From Pohlia nutans (lineage: Eukaryota; Streptophyta; Bryopsida; Bryales; Mniaceae), in contig CM040088.1 in the NCBI GenBank assembly GCA_022496805.1, forward strand, positions 13,981,001-14,045,000: a DNA stretch of 64,000 nt. The letters run 5' to 3'. Below, in pieces: positions 48,952-61,900 of the stretch (position 1 is its first letter; every line of letters starts with the position of its first letter). The position numbers were made by a program, and so were the translations under genes. Under the pieces are notes generated by a model that was not told where the DNA came from, ran no database searches, and saw only the letters and a list, made by a program, of their open reading frames with translations.

Positions 48952-51900
48952 ATGGAGTTTCCCTCAAGCATGGCATTGACGACTGTGCGCAACAAGCAAG
49001 TGAAGCTGAAGCGCTACGCACCGGACGTGCTCACCGAGACGGACATGGAAGTGCAAGCGAGCGAGATGACTCTGGAGCTTTGCACCAACAACGATGTACT
49101 CGTGAAAAATCTGTACCTGTCGTGTGATCCCTACATGCGCCATCGCTTGACTGGCCTCAATTACTCTCACCACCCTTGTTTCAAAATCGGACAGGTCAGT
49201 AGGTGCTTCCTTTCTTTCCCCGAGATCCTCTCTTCCATAGCCTGAGATCTTGCCATTCATTCAGAGGCAATCATCTATTGGTGATCATGTCTGTGCCCGT
49301 TTTGGTAGTAAGCACAGTGGTGGAATCGATAAACCCTAATTTTCCCTCTCTCCCATCATCTCCTCCTTATCCTTAGCCCTAAATGTCACTGAGTCAACTT
49401 CAAAAATCACCAAAAAGTTCATTTCATAATGGTCATCTCACACATCTATAGTGGCCACAATATTCACAAAAAACCAACATATTGTGATCACATTCTCTGC
49501 AAATTTTTGTACATTGGTCCTACTCAAAAGGTAGAAGATCCTATTGTGGTCATTATATCATTCCATTATCATAATTTGAAACTTTGCTTTGTGCTAGATT
49601 TGCACCCAAAATCTCACAAGTAAGATCTTTCACCGTTTTGGCAATTGCTGGAACCAGCTCTGGATCAATCATAGGTTTTGGAAGCGTTGGAATCCATAAA
49701 CCCTAAATTTCCCTCTACCCTGAGATCATAACGTTTTTGAGTAGTGCTGGGCTTGCAACCTTGCACTGAAAGAATGTGAGAACTAGGAGTGTGGCATGTA
49801 TTCCAAGATTACCACTCTAGAGCTCCGATGAAAAATTTTGCTTTCAAATGTTGAACTCAGCATATTAGTGGAAGAAAGGAAATGTCAGAGGATACCTTAA
49901 CCTTGGATACCTGATTCTGGGTTTAACCACCAAGAAGCCCAATTGGGCCTCATTTTAAAAAACATTAGCAGTTTTGAGTAGGTCCTATGTGGATTCCTTT
50001 TTGTTCAAATTCATTCATATTTCAACCAACACATGCAATTTTCTTCACTAATTCTAGTGATATAAAAATTTGATTTCATTTAAATTATATTTTTCACAAT
50101 ATGATCAATCGAATTTGACATTTTAAAACCATGAATCCTTGGTTCTTTAGGAGTTAATAGCAAATGAGTGCAAGGTGTGAGGAGCTGATTTCAAGAATGT
50201 GATGATGTTTGCAATTGATGGGACGAGCTCATGTGTTGACGGGTGTGACAGGTTTTGGAAGGGTTTGGGGTGAGCAAAGTGGTGGACTCTGCAAACCCTA
50301 ATTTCAAACCAGGGGACTGTGTGTCCTCGTGGACCAAGTGGGAAGAGTACAGCGTCATTTCCGAGGGGAAGGGCTTGAAGCTCATCGACCCTTCTGTGGC
50401 CCCTCTCTCCTACTACTTGGGCGCCCTGGGGATGCCGGGATTCACAGCTTATGTGGGCTTATACGAAATCTTGAAGCCTAAGAAGGGCCAGACCATTTTT
50501 GTATCTGCAGCTTCGGGAGCTGTTGGCCAGATGGTTGGTCAACTTGCTAGGGAAGCTGGCTTGTACGTCGTCGGCAGTGCAGGTTCTCAGGACAAGGTAC
50601 TCAAGCAACCTCAGCATTCACCCTCTGAATTGACATGAAAAAGTAATCCTTGACACCTTGTTTTGCAAAGTTTAGCTCAATTGAACAAGTGAGAGCTTCT
50701 GAAGTCAATGAATGAATCATTGTTTTCACATGTGACAGTATGTTGGAGCTTTAATTTTGCTTGAGTTGGTGTGACTTTGCGCTAATTAACTCTTAGTTGG
50801 CTCTATCTTCAAAAGGTGCCATGCCACTCTTAGAGCCAAGTTCCATGGGTTTCAGAAGTTGCTAAGCAATAGGAGGGGAAAAGTGGAACTTGGGTTTGTC
50901 TCATACCCGGCCATGAAGTTGTGCACGATCCATGGACTTGATTGAGATGAAACATGAACAAATTTGATTGGTTAGGGAGAAATTGTCATGAAGTTTTGGG
51001 CTTGAGAACCCTCCATACTTCATGACAACTTCTCCTCCACTACTTTCACAAAAGCTCACTTGAAATGTGGAACTTGGTCCCCCAAATCCCTAAAAACTTG
51101 TCTTTTAGTGAGATACTTCACCCATGGAACTTGGCCCTAATTAAATCTCAGTTGGCTCTACAAGGTGCCATGCCACTACTATTCAAGAATGTTATGAACA
51201 ATGTGGGATTGTTTTCTGTTACATTGAATTATATGGATTTTCCTCACATCCTTGTTTTGTTGATAAAGTAAACGTGATGCATATTGACAAATGGTATATG
51301 ATTTGTACCAGATTGATTTGCTGAAGAACAAGCTTGGATATGATGCAGCATTTAACTATAAAGAGGAGAAAGACCATGTTGCTGCTCTCAGAAAGTATGA
51401 TTTTCTCACATCCTGAGTTCCAGCATTACTCCAAGTACTTGGTAGTTTCTCTGGTGTGTTTGATACTTAGTAGAGATTGAATCTTGTGGCCTTCATAGCA
51501 TTCTTAGAAATGTCTCTTGCTTAACCCTTAAAGGACATACTAAGTCCCACAAGCTTACTTTTCTTTTGGGAGAATCTTGTTGATACCTTCTACTCCATTG
51601 AACCAAATGGTGTTTTTTAAATGCCAAAACAAACATATTTAAGGCATCTATACTTCTTTAGAATAGAGCCAAAGTAAATTAAGAAGAGAATCATGCTTAA
51701 AATGGAGTTTAGACGAGATTTTGGGTGTCGGAATCAGGACAACCATGTCCTTGAAGGGTTAAATTAATGTAGTGGCAAATATGCGTAAAGTTACAACTTT
51801 ACTGAACTTTACTGGTCGAAGGGAAAGGTAGAAGAGAGTTTGACATGTTAATTTTTCACATTTATTGCCTCGAGTGTGTCAGATTGAAAGAGGAACCCAA

Positions 51901-52309
51901 GTTGTGTTATGTTTGAATGGAATGCAGGTATTGCCCTCGTGGTATTGACATGTATTTTGAGAATGTGGGAGGGAAGACGCTAGATGCGGTGATTGACAAC
52001 ATGAACCCGTTTGGGCGAATAGCAGTGTGCGGACTGATCGCCCAGTGGGAGGATGGGAATTTTCGAAAGGCCGAAGGTCTGTTCAACCTTTATCAACTGA
52101 TCAACAAACGGATCACAATGCAAGGGTTTTTGCAGTCGGATTATCAGCACTTGCTGCCCAAGTTCATGGACGTCATGGCTGCCTACTTGAAAGAGGACAA
52201 GCTGGTGTACTTGGAAGATTTTGCCCAAGGGCTGGACAATGCTCCGAATGCTTTCTGTCGGATGATGAAGGGCTCCAAAATTGGGAAGCAAATTATCAAA
52301 GTAAGTTAG
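48952..52309 (+). CDS. NADP-dependent 2-alkenal reductase (MDR superfamily, zinc-independent)
   Basis: Four exons, 48,952-49,194, 50,252-50,596, 51,312-51,394 and 51,928-52,309, join in frame to about 350 residues, the usual family length. Recognisable pieces: CDPYMRHRL near residue 55; GFGVSKVVDSANPNFKPGD; the substrate-side LGMPGFTAYVGLYEI; the NADP-binding glycine motif AASGAVGQMVGQLA; and YFENVGGKTLDAVIDNM...GRIAVCGLIAQW. There are no zinc ligands. The family reduces the C=C bond of reactive alpha,beta-unsaturated aldehydes and ketones in the cytosol using NADPH, a detoxification role; related enzymes reduce phenylpropenals and artemisinic-type substrates. The frame ends IIKVS-stop just past a possible donor (AAA/GTAAGT), so a 3' UTR intron or alternative end is possible. 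Introns hold TTAA elements and a Harbinger-like MITE. Confidence 0.93.
49923..50157 (-). mobile_element. TTAA element, family D, copy 3 (inverted)
   Basis: TTAA-CCACCAAGAAGCCC on the left and CCTTGGTTCTTTAGGAG-TTAA on the right, 235 bp, in intron 1 of the reductase gene. It is the inverse of the 41,692 and 45,357 copies. Confidence 0.65.
50829..51139 (+). mobile_element. Harbinger/Tourist-like MITE, copy 3, with flanking duplication
   Basis: GAGCCAAGTTCCATGGGT to ACCCATGGAACTTGGCCC in intron 2 of the reductase gene. The outside DNA, TTGGCTCTA...GGTGCCATGCCACT, is present on both sides (50,781-50,830 and 51,137-51,178), a longer duplication than a 3-bp target. Confidence 0.7.
51521..51762. 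mobile_element. TTAA element with exact TTAA flanks, 242 bp
   Basis: TTAA-CCCTTAAAGGACATAC to CCATGTCCTTGAAGGG-TTAA, in intron 3 of the reductase gene. The inverted ends match over about 14 bases with one or two changes. Confidence 0.75.
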
Positions 52310-52411
52310 CCAATGACTAGCTCGCCACATCAAAACTTTGAGCCCTTCTTGTTGGTGGCTCTTGCTGATGGGGTTGATTCTAGCAAAAAGGCCATTAGCA
52401 AGTAACATAAT

Positions 52412-53460
52412 CCAGGTATCAGCTTCTTATACTCATCAATGAGTCTATTGTACATAAATTTAATCTCAATGGTGCCTTATAATCTACAGGCAGCCATCCA
52501 AGATGGAAAGCTGGGTTGACCACTCCTTTTTCTGGTTTCCATTGACACTTAGTTTTCCCATATCTGCTTTCTTCACCACCTGATCAGTGTAATTTCCTCA
52601 TGGAGATCATGCTAAGTAACTTAACCCCTAAAGGACCAAGGGGTTTTTTAGCTTAGCTCTTGTTTTCTTGACTAGCTCTTATAACAAGCTCAATTCCTCA
52701 TTGGTGTGGGTTAATTTTGACGATTGGCAGTACTATGAAAAAAGGATCAACAAAAATGCACAATTTTTAAGAAAATGCCACTGTTGAGAAGATTGATGGA
52801 CCTCGTTCAATAGAACTTGTTCAGGGTATTTTGTACATATGCTGAAATCGGATTGATCAAAAGTGCTCCAAAAATTTTGAAATTTCTACCATGCATAATG
52901 ATCATCATTTTGAACATGTGCAAAAAATTTCAAATAATTTGGAGGTGTGAGGAGAAAGATATGAGGGTCTCAAGTGATGCCCAAATAACCTCCTTGCAGC
53001 TCAAAAAAATCACTAAAAATCGCACACTTCATGAAATTTTGATTAACAAGTACTCACGGATTCAGCTCTCAAAAAGAACTAGGGTCTCTTTGTTGCTCAC
53101 TTTACAATTCACAGTCCAACAACTCGAAATTCCTCACTTTCTAGTTCCAGAAGCCACGTGGTGGCCTCGTGGTCCTTTAGGGGTTAAACTTGGAGCCTGT
53201 TTGTAGTACACTAGTACTACTTTCCAGGTATCAGCTTGTTATACACATCAAAGAGTCTATTGTACATAAATTTAATCTCATTGGGGCCTTATAATCTACA
53301 GGCAGCCAGCCATCCAAGATGAAGAGCTGGGTTAACCACTCTTTTCTTTCTGGTTTCCATTTTGACATTTAGTTTTCCCATGATCTGCTTCGATCATTGT
53401 AATGTCCTCATGGAGATCATGCTAAGTAACTTAAATTTGGAGCCTGTTTGTAGTACTACT
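52412..53460 (+). repeat. Tandem duplication behind the reductase gene
   Basis: A block of about 240 bases (from CCAGGTATCAGCTT to GGAGCCTGTTTGTAGTA) is present twice: once split by a TTAA element (52,412-53,222), once unsplit (53,225-53,460). Both contain CATGGAGATCATGCTAAGTAAC directly before the TTAA. Confidence 0.85.
52621..53187 (+). mobile_element. TTAA element with paired empty site, 567 bp
   Basis: TTAA-CCCCTAAAGGACCAAGG to CGTGGTCCTTTAGGGG-TTAA. The duplicated neighbour shows the same flanks around one uninterrupted TTAA (53,431-53,434), proving the borders. The frame at 52,817-53,206 has no domain. Confidence 0.85.
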
Positions 53461-53529
53461 TTCCCAACCAAGCTCCAGATTTTAATTACCTAGTAGATAA
53501 TGCTCCCTTCTTTACATGTGTAATAAGTT

Positions 53530-54117
53530 CTACAGATGCAGTTTAGTGAATCTTCGGGTATACTCTCTTCTACGACCCACTCTCCAATTCTCATCTTCAA
53601 AACCGTAATGACAAGGCGTGTTGAACCAACAGACCTGACTTGGCCTTCTGTGTAGACTGAGACTAGTACTCCTGGACATACCCTGCTCATGAGGAGTCTT
53701 GTTTTTCAATTGTTTTTCAATTTCATGAGGAGACCCCAAAGGATGCCCTGAAGTCTCCAAAAAAGATTGCCTGAAGTTCCAGTACAGCATGAGCAGGAGC
53801 AATAATCCAACGAACCCCATGAAGGCAAACCTTCTCATCCGATCCGTCTTCCATGCTAGAGACCCTTTCTGGGCGAGAAAAGGCTTCCAAAAAAGCAGTT
53901 TTTCTGCATTAGGGTTTGCTGTAGGAGATGTGCATTTTGGGCTACAATAGAATTGACTCGACGGTGTCGGTAATGTGGCAAGGCGAGACAGAGCAGTGGA
54001 TTTGAACCAGGTCAGTGATTTGATGGGACTGGCAGGTCTGGAGCCATTGAAAGTTTCATGTTGTTTCTTTCCTTTAGGATTCATGTGGTTTAGGGTTTCA
54101 TGTGGTTTAGGGTTCAT
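53530..54117 (-). CDS. Possible membrane-anchored protein (hypothetical)
   Basis: A 195-codon frame. From an internal Met (MRRFAFMGFVGLLLLLMLYWNF) it has a short basic N-terminus and one strong membrane helix followed by a polar, basic tail, a type II anchor-like layout. The upstream part is encoded by the minisatellite. No family is recognised, and a truncated or chance frame is possible. Confidence 0.3.
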   Translation of the reverse strand: MNPKPHETLNHMNPKGKKQHETFNGSRPASPIKSLTWFKSTALSRLATLPTPSSQFYCSPKCTSPTANPNAEKLLFWKPFLAQKGSLAWKTDRMRRFAFMGFVGLLLLLMLYWNFRQSFLETSGHPLGSPHEIEKQLKNKTPHEQGMSRSTSLSLHRRPSQVCWFNTPCHYGFEDENWRVGRRREYTRRFTKLHL

Positions 54118-54230
54118 GTGGTTTAGGGTTTCATGTGCTTTAGGGTTTCATGTGCTTTAGGGTTTCATGTGCTTTAGGATTCATGTGCTTTAGGGTTCAT
54201 GTGCTTTAGGGTTTCATGTGGTTTCTGGGT
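54057..54230. repeat. Minisatellite with telomeric heptamer (TTTAGGG)
   Basis: About nine imperfect units of roughly 18-20 bases, TTCATGTG(G/C)TTTAGGGT. Each contains TTTAGGG or TTTAGGA, the plant telomere heptamer. Confidence 0.85.
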
Positions 54231-55187
54231 AGAGGAGAAGGATGACGTTTCCTGATCAAGCCATTTTGTTGCCTTTTCCTGACAGGGCTTCAATTTCTTC
54301 TTCTACGTGGCTTGAATGTTGTGTCACATCTCTCCCGCACAGCTTTGTGGTTTTTAATTGCTTTTCGTGGGCTGATCACTTCGTTTATTGTCGCTTCGCT
54401 ACATGAACATTCACGTTTGAAGGCTCTTTTGCGAACTTCTGCTTGGAAGAACTTCGCATTACATGGTCCGAAAGATATTTTCATTCATCAATCGGTATTT
54501 GTTATCACTCTTGTGCATTGTCCACATTTATCAAGTATAGTTCATGTCAATGGCTTTGGAATTGACTGTAGCAAGGACAAGTTCAATGAAAAGAAATCAA
54601 CTCTATGTGGCATTCCATTCAATTTTGAATTCCTCTTGGATTTCATCAATTTGTTCCATCATGTTGATTGTGACTCAAAGGAGGCATTTTCAATTCCTCT
54701 TGGAATTGATCAATTTGTTTCATCATGTTGATTGTGACTCATAGAAGAGGTTTGATTATGTTGCTTCTAAACTCATATCTATCATGTCTTTGGTGACAAA
54801 TAAGATTCTTTAATTAAAATTAAAATGATCAAAATTCGTGGGAGTGATAAGACTTTGAAAAAGGAATCAGAAAATGTTTAACTTTTGAGGGTGTGTTAGA
54901 TACGCTATAGAATGTCATGGGCTTGATTAGGGGTTAATCAAGGGTTTACATCATGTACTAAGAGATTGATTATTTTTGAGAGAATTAATCATGCAAAGTC
55001 GTGACCGACTTGATATGGGATGGCTATGTGAGTGACTTGAAGAAAAGCTCATTAGATACTTTGAAAACTATCTCTTACCACAACCAACACCTTTTCGATT
55101 TCACCTTTTCAAACCCAAGAGTAGGATGAAGTATGTGAGGTTGGGTCTCGTGATTTTGGGCCTAAATGAAGCTATTAGCATGATGCA
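54231..55187. other. Unannotated DNA with one weak open frame
   Basis: A plus-strand frame (54,312-54,731, about 139 codons) has no domain, and its end is formed by a 62-bp tandem duplication (54,626-54,747, core CATCATGTTGATTGTGACTC). The rest is AT-rich spacer. Confidence 0.3.
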
Positions 55188-55759
55188 TTAACTCCTAAAC
55201 GTCTTCACCCTTCTCCAAATTCGGCAATTTTGCAAAGATGCATCATAAAATGCAACCAAGAGGGATATTTTGAACTTAATGAATGAATAAAAGTTGTATA
55301 TTATAAATTTTAGATAATATCCATATGGTAAGATCTACGATTTCTATCACCAATATATTGTATAAAATTTGAAACTTGAAATTCAAAAATATTTTGTAAT
55401 TCAATTACGAATAAGATATTGACAATTTGTAGATGAAATTTGTTGTGATGGGTTGAAATGTATTACTCTAAGTGTAGTGATTTTTGGAGATTTTTTGGTT
55501 GCTTAATTTTTTGAGTTACTTTTTCAAGACCACATTTAGACTAAAATCTTGGAATTTTTTGGGGAATCACTCCAACATGAAATGAGGCATAAAATTTCAC
55601 AAATCATCCCCTTTTTAAATGGATAACACATGCATGAAGCTATTTTGTTGTAAAATTTTGTTTTATTTCTTTTCCTTCAAAAGTACATGATAGATGAGAA
55701 AATGTGGATGAAATTTGTACATCATCCAAAAAATGGAGGATTGATCCTTTTGGGGTTAA
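55188..55759. mobile_element. TTAA element, family E, full-length copy
   Basis: TTAA-CTCCTAAACGTCTTCACCC to GATCCTTTTGGGG-TTAA, 572 bp. It is similar throughout to 26,480-27,046. Confidence 0.7.
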
Positions 55760-55983
55760 CACGAGAATTTAAGTTAATAGAATTTAGACCTTGTTAAAAG
55801 AGAATGTGGTTGAACTTGTATTGACCAATCGCAACTTTGCTGCCCAAAGTGGTACTTATCATATTGAACAAGAAAATGTAAAATTATTGTGAATCCAAAT
55901 ATACTAATATTGGACTACAACTATATTGTGGATTGCAAAGTCTTCAAATTGTGTAATATTTCTTTAGGTTTTTGTGGATTTCT

Positions 55984-58900
55984 CACGGGGAGGTCACATA
56001 CTATATACATTTGTAAACCACATGCGGTTGGGGGTTAATTAAAGGTGGGCTATTTATCTAAATTTCTTGAATAACTTGCACCCTATTAGTAGATAAAATG
56101 GTACTTTGAGGTATTTTTCAAGACCCTATGGTAAATATAATTTTCACCATGAACTTATTTTATAGATTCTATTTTGTTTGTAAATTGTACCATTTATCAA
56201 AATCTCGGAATTTCAGCATAAATTGACATTAATCCATAACAAAACCACAACAATACATGAACAAAACTTTCAAATAATAACAACTGTGCTCAATGCCTAA
56301 AGTGTTGCAATTAAGGTAGGATGTCCTAAAACCACCACCACCCCCAATTATGACATGTAGACCTTTCTTGGGGCCACCACAGTTGAGATTCAAAACCGCC
56401 AATTTCACTATTCAAGTAGACCAATGGCATGCCAAGCATTGCAAAGAAATAGTTGGTGGTTTTGGGTATCATTATGAGTGAAAATTAGTACCACATGGTG
56501 TGGACATGGGGAAACCTAGAGGTCTGATTTGGGTCACGAAGTTCTTTTCTCTTCAAAAATTTGTATCAATTTGAATATTGGGAATTAAATTGCAGAAATT
56601 TGTGCATTCCATGAGAAAAATTCTTCCAAATGACCGAAAAATATTTCTCATAAATAACCTTGTTAAAATTAGGCCATATTTCTTAAGTTGCTGGTTTTAG
56701 GACATCCTACTTTAGGTGTGGTTACCTTCAAAAACATGAACATAAACTAGAACAAAGGAAAAAGTCAAATGGTTCTCACATACAAGTAATAAGTTCAAAA
56801 ACACAACCGAATGAACCAACAACATGGGTCAAATACCCAGCAGTATTGTCAACAAGGGGCAAAAGTCCAAGCACAAAAATGCCATATCTCCCAATGCACT
56901 CACTACCATTCTACCTTTTCTCTAAACATAAACCTCAAAGTCATTTAACCCTTTAGTGCCCACGGTGGTTCTGGAGAAACCACCGTTTTTTGGGTGATGT
57001 TTCTTTAAAACTCTCTCTGTTGAAATTAGGGATATTATTAATAGTATCCAATCGTACGAATGTAAACCTAGCTTAATGAAACAAATCTTGGTTAAATCTT
57101 GGTAAGATCGGACCGTTGGATTGGAAGATTATAGTATATCTTTGAACCATATAATGCACACTCAAAAATGAGATTTTGGAGGGTGTGTGACTTCAAGGTT
57201 AAATAGAATTTGGGTTAAATTTTCAAAAATAAAAGTGAAGATGTTCAACAATGACTTGTGTCAACACCTCTTCATTGCAATCTTTCATGTCAAGAACAAA
57301 CTCATACATAATTATTGTGAATTTTATAAGTGAAAGTGACTTATCCATGTACGGTTTAAGACAAAATTTATACGTTCAAATAAGAATGGAGTTGGTACAT
57401 TGATCAAGATCAGACTACATACACTAATGGAACATGAACAAGAGAACACAATCCACAAAAAAATACAAGATAACAAACTTGCAAACACAAGAAATACCAC
57501 ATAGTACGTGTGTTGTATTTGTAAGTATTTGTTGTATTTTGGTGTTTTGTACATAGGTATTTGGATAGCTAAGAAAGTCAGATTCCAAATTTTCTTTTTG
57601 CATCATCTGCAAGATCAAAAGTTACACATCTGAACTTCACACACCGGATTGAGATGGTTCACAGATTTTCCAGCATTTCATTTTCTAGTGATCTAGTGAC
57701 CACTTAGTGGTTATTTGAGCACTAAAGGGTTAATTACACAAAATTGAACATAGAGGATTGCATGAACAAAAAACTTAAATTCCAGACAACAATGTTTATT
57801 TAAACCAAATAGATGGAAACAACTTAGATGCCGATTGTGCAACCCAACATGGGAGCACACTCCACAATTGCAGCAACTTCAAAATCGCAGCAGACCTCAC
57901 AATCGTAGCAAAATTTTTAACTTGTTTCCTGGTGCAAAACACCATATTCATTACCATCAAAGTAACCCTAAACTCAAAAAATTGAACAGAGAATGCAAGA
58001 GGTTAGCGCCCGTCTGATGTCTGTAAGGTGATTGTTTGTTGCAGCCAAACAAGATGGTAATATGAAAAAGTCGAGAACCATATCTTTTGATTATGATATA
58101 AGAATAAAAAAAATCCCATTCATAATTCAAATTGCTTAAAGTTTACCTGTGCAATAAACCGTAGGTGAACACGATGATATCAAGAATTCTGCTCCTCTGT
58201 GTGAACTAGGTTATGTACTACCGATCCCAAGGTGACCTCCAAAGAGCGTAGCAGCTTTGTAGTCGCCGACACAAGGTCGAAATGACCGAAAAATAGTTGG
58301 TGGTTTTGGGTATCATTATGAGTGAAAATTAGTACCACATGGTGTGGACATGGAAAACCTAGAGGTCTGATTTGGATCACGAAGTTCTTTTCACTTCAAA
58401 AATTTGTATCAATTTGAATATTGGGAATTAAATTGCAAAAATTTGTGCATTCCGTGAGAAATCTTCTTCCAAATGACCGAAAAATATTCCTCATAAATAA
58501 CCTTGTTAAAATTAGGCCATATTTCTTAAGTTGCTGGTTTTAGGACATCCTACTTTAGGTGTGGTTACCTTCAAAAACATGAACATAAACTAAAACAAAG
58601 GAAAAAGTCAAATGGTTCTCACATACAAGTAATAAGTTCAAAAACACAACCGAATGAACCAACAACATGGGTCAAATACCCAACAGTATTGTCAACAAGG
58701 GGCAAAAGTCCAAGCACAAAAATGCCATATCTCCCAATGCACTCACTACCATTCTACCTTTTCTCTAAACATAAACCTCAAAGTCATTTAACCCTTTAGT
58801 GCCCACGGTGGTTCTGGAGAAACCACCGTTTTTTGGGTGATGTTTCTTTAAAACTCTCTCTGTTGAAATTAGGGATATTATTAATAGTATCCAATCGTAC

Positions 58901-61900
58901 GAATGTAAACCTAGCTTAATGAAACAAATCTTGGTTAAATCTTGGTAAGATCGGACCGTTGGATTGGAAGATTATAGTATATCTTTGAACCATATAATGC
59001 ACACTCAAAAATGAGATTTTGGAGGGTGTGTGACTTCAAGGTTAAATAGAATTTGGGTTAAATTTTCAAAAATAAAAGTGAAGATGTTCAACAATGACTT
59101 GTGTCAACACCTCTTCATTGCAATCTTTCATGTCAAGAACAAACTCATACATAATTATTGTGAATTTTATAAGTGAAAGTGACTTATCCATGTACGGTTT
59201 AAGACAAAATTTATACGTTCAAATAAGAATGGAGTTGGTACATTGATCAAGATCAGACTACATACACTAATGGAACATGAACAAGAGAACACAATCCACA
59301 AAAAAATACAAGATAACAAACTTGCAAACACAAGAAATACCACATAGTACGTGTGTTGTATTTGTAAGTATTTGTTGTATTTTGGTGTTTTGTACATAGG
59401 TATTTGGATAGCTAAGAAAGTCAGATTCCAAATTTTCTTTTTGCATCATCTGCAAGATCAAAAGTTACACATCTGAACTTCACACACCGGATTGAGATGG
59501 TTCACAGATTTTCCAGCATTTCATTTTCTAGTGATCTAGTGACCACTTAGTGGTTATTTGAGCACTAAAGGGTTAATTACACAAAATTGAACATAGAGGA
59601 TTGCATGAACAAAAAACTTAAATTCCAGACAACAATGTTTATTTAAACCAAATAGATGGAAACAACTTAGATGCCGATTGTGCAACCCAACATGGGAGCA
59701 CACTCCACAATTGCAGCAACTTCAAAATCGCAGCAGACCTCACAATCGTAGCAAAATTTTTAACTTGTTTCCTGGTGCAAAACACCATATTCATTACCAT
59801 CAAAGTAACCCTAAACTCAAAAAATTGAACAGAGAATGCAAGAGGTTAGCGCCCGTCTGATGTCTGTAAGGTGATTGTTTGTTGCAGCCAAACAAGATGG
59901 TAATATGAAAAAGTCGAGAACCATATCTTTTGATTATGATATAAGAATAAAAAAAATCCCATTCATAATTCAAATTGCTTAAAGTTTACCTGTGCAATAA
60001 ACCGTAGGTGAACACGATGATATCAAGAATTCTGCTCCTCTGTGTGAACTAGGTTATGTACTACCGATCCCAAGGTGACCTCCAAAGAGCGTAGCAGCTT
60101 TGTAGTCGCCGACACAAGGTCGAAATGACCGAAAAATAGTTGGTGGTTTTGGGTATCATTATGAGTGAAAATTAGTACCACATGGTGTGGACATGGAAAA
60201 CCTAGAGGTCTGATTTGGATCACGAAGTTCTTTTCACTTCAAAAATTTGTATCAATTTGAATATTGGGAATTAAATTGCAAAAATTTGTGCATTCCGTGA
60301 GAAATCTTCTTCCAAATGACCGAAAAATATTCCTCATAAATAACCTTGTTAAAATTAGGCCATATTTCTTAAGTTGCTGGTTTTAGGACATCCTACTTTA
60401 GGTGTGGTTACCTTCAAAAACATGAACATAAACTAAAACAAAGGAAAAAGTCAAATGGTTCTCACATACAAGTAATAAGTTCAAAAACACAACCGAATGA
60501 ACCAACAACATGGGTCAAATACCCAGCAGTATTGTCAACAAGGGGCAAAAGTCCAAGCACAAAAATGCCATATCTCCCAATGCACTCACTACCATTCTAC
60601 CTTTTCTCTAAACATAAACCTCAAAGTCATTTAACCCTTTAGTGCCCACGGTGGTTCTGGAGAAACCACCGTTTTTTGGGTGATGTTTCTTTAAAACTCT
60701 CTCTGTTGAAATTAGGGATATTATTAATAGTATCCAATCGTACGAATGTAAACCTAGCTTAATGAAACAAATCTTGGTTAAATCTTGGTAAGATCGGACC
60801 GTTGGATTGGAAGATTATAGTATATCTTTGAACCATATAATGCACACTCAAAAATGAGATTTTGGAGGGTGTGTGACTTCAAGGTTAAATAGAATTTGGG
60901 TTAAATTTTCAAAAATAAAAGTGAAGATGTTCAACAATGACTTGTGTCAACACCTCTTCATTGCAATCTTTCATGTCAAGAACAAACTCATACATAATTA
61001 TTGTGAATTTTATAAGTGAAAGTGACTTATCCATGTACGGTTTAAGACAAAATTTATACGTTCAAATAAGAATGGAGTTGGTACATTGATCAAGATCAGA
61101 CTACATACACTAATGGAACATGAACAAGAGAACACAATCCACAAAAAAATACAAGATAACAAACTTGCAAACACAAGAAATACCACATAGTACGTGTGTT
61201 GTATTTGTAAGTATTTGTTGTATTTTGGTGTTTTGTACATAGGTATTTGGATAGCTAAGAAAGTCAGATTCCAAATTTTCTTTTTGCATCATCTGCAAGA
61301 TCAAAAGTTACACATCTGAACTTCACACACCGGATTGAGATGGTTCACAGATTTTCCAGCATTTCATTTTCTAGTGATCTAGTGACCACTTAGTGGTTAT
61401 TTGAGCACTAAAGGGTTAATTACACAAAATTGAACATAGAGGATTGCATGAACAAAAAACTTAAATTCCAGACAACAATGTTTATTTAAACCAAATAGAT
61501 GGAAACAACTTAGATGCCGATTGTGCAACCCAACATGGGAGCACACTCCACAATTGCAGCAACTTCAAAATCGCAGCAGACCTCACAATCGTAGCAAAAT
61601 TTTTAACTTGTTTCCTGGTGCAAAACACCATATTCATTACCATCAAAGTAACCCTAAACTCAAAAAATTGAACAGAGAATGCAAGAGGTTAGCGCCCGTC
61701 TGATGTCTGTAAGGTGATTGTTTGTTGCAGCCAAACAAGATGGTAATATGAAAAAGTCGAGAACCATATCTTTTGATTATGATATAAGAATAAAAAAAAT
61801 CCCATTCATAATTCAAATTGCTTAAAGTTTACCTGTGCAATAAACCGTAGGTGAACACGATGATATCAAGAATTCTGCTCCTCTGTGTGAACTAGGTTAT

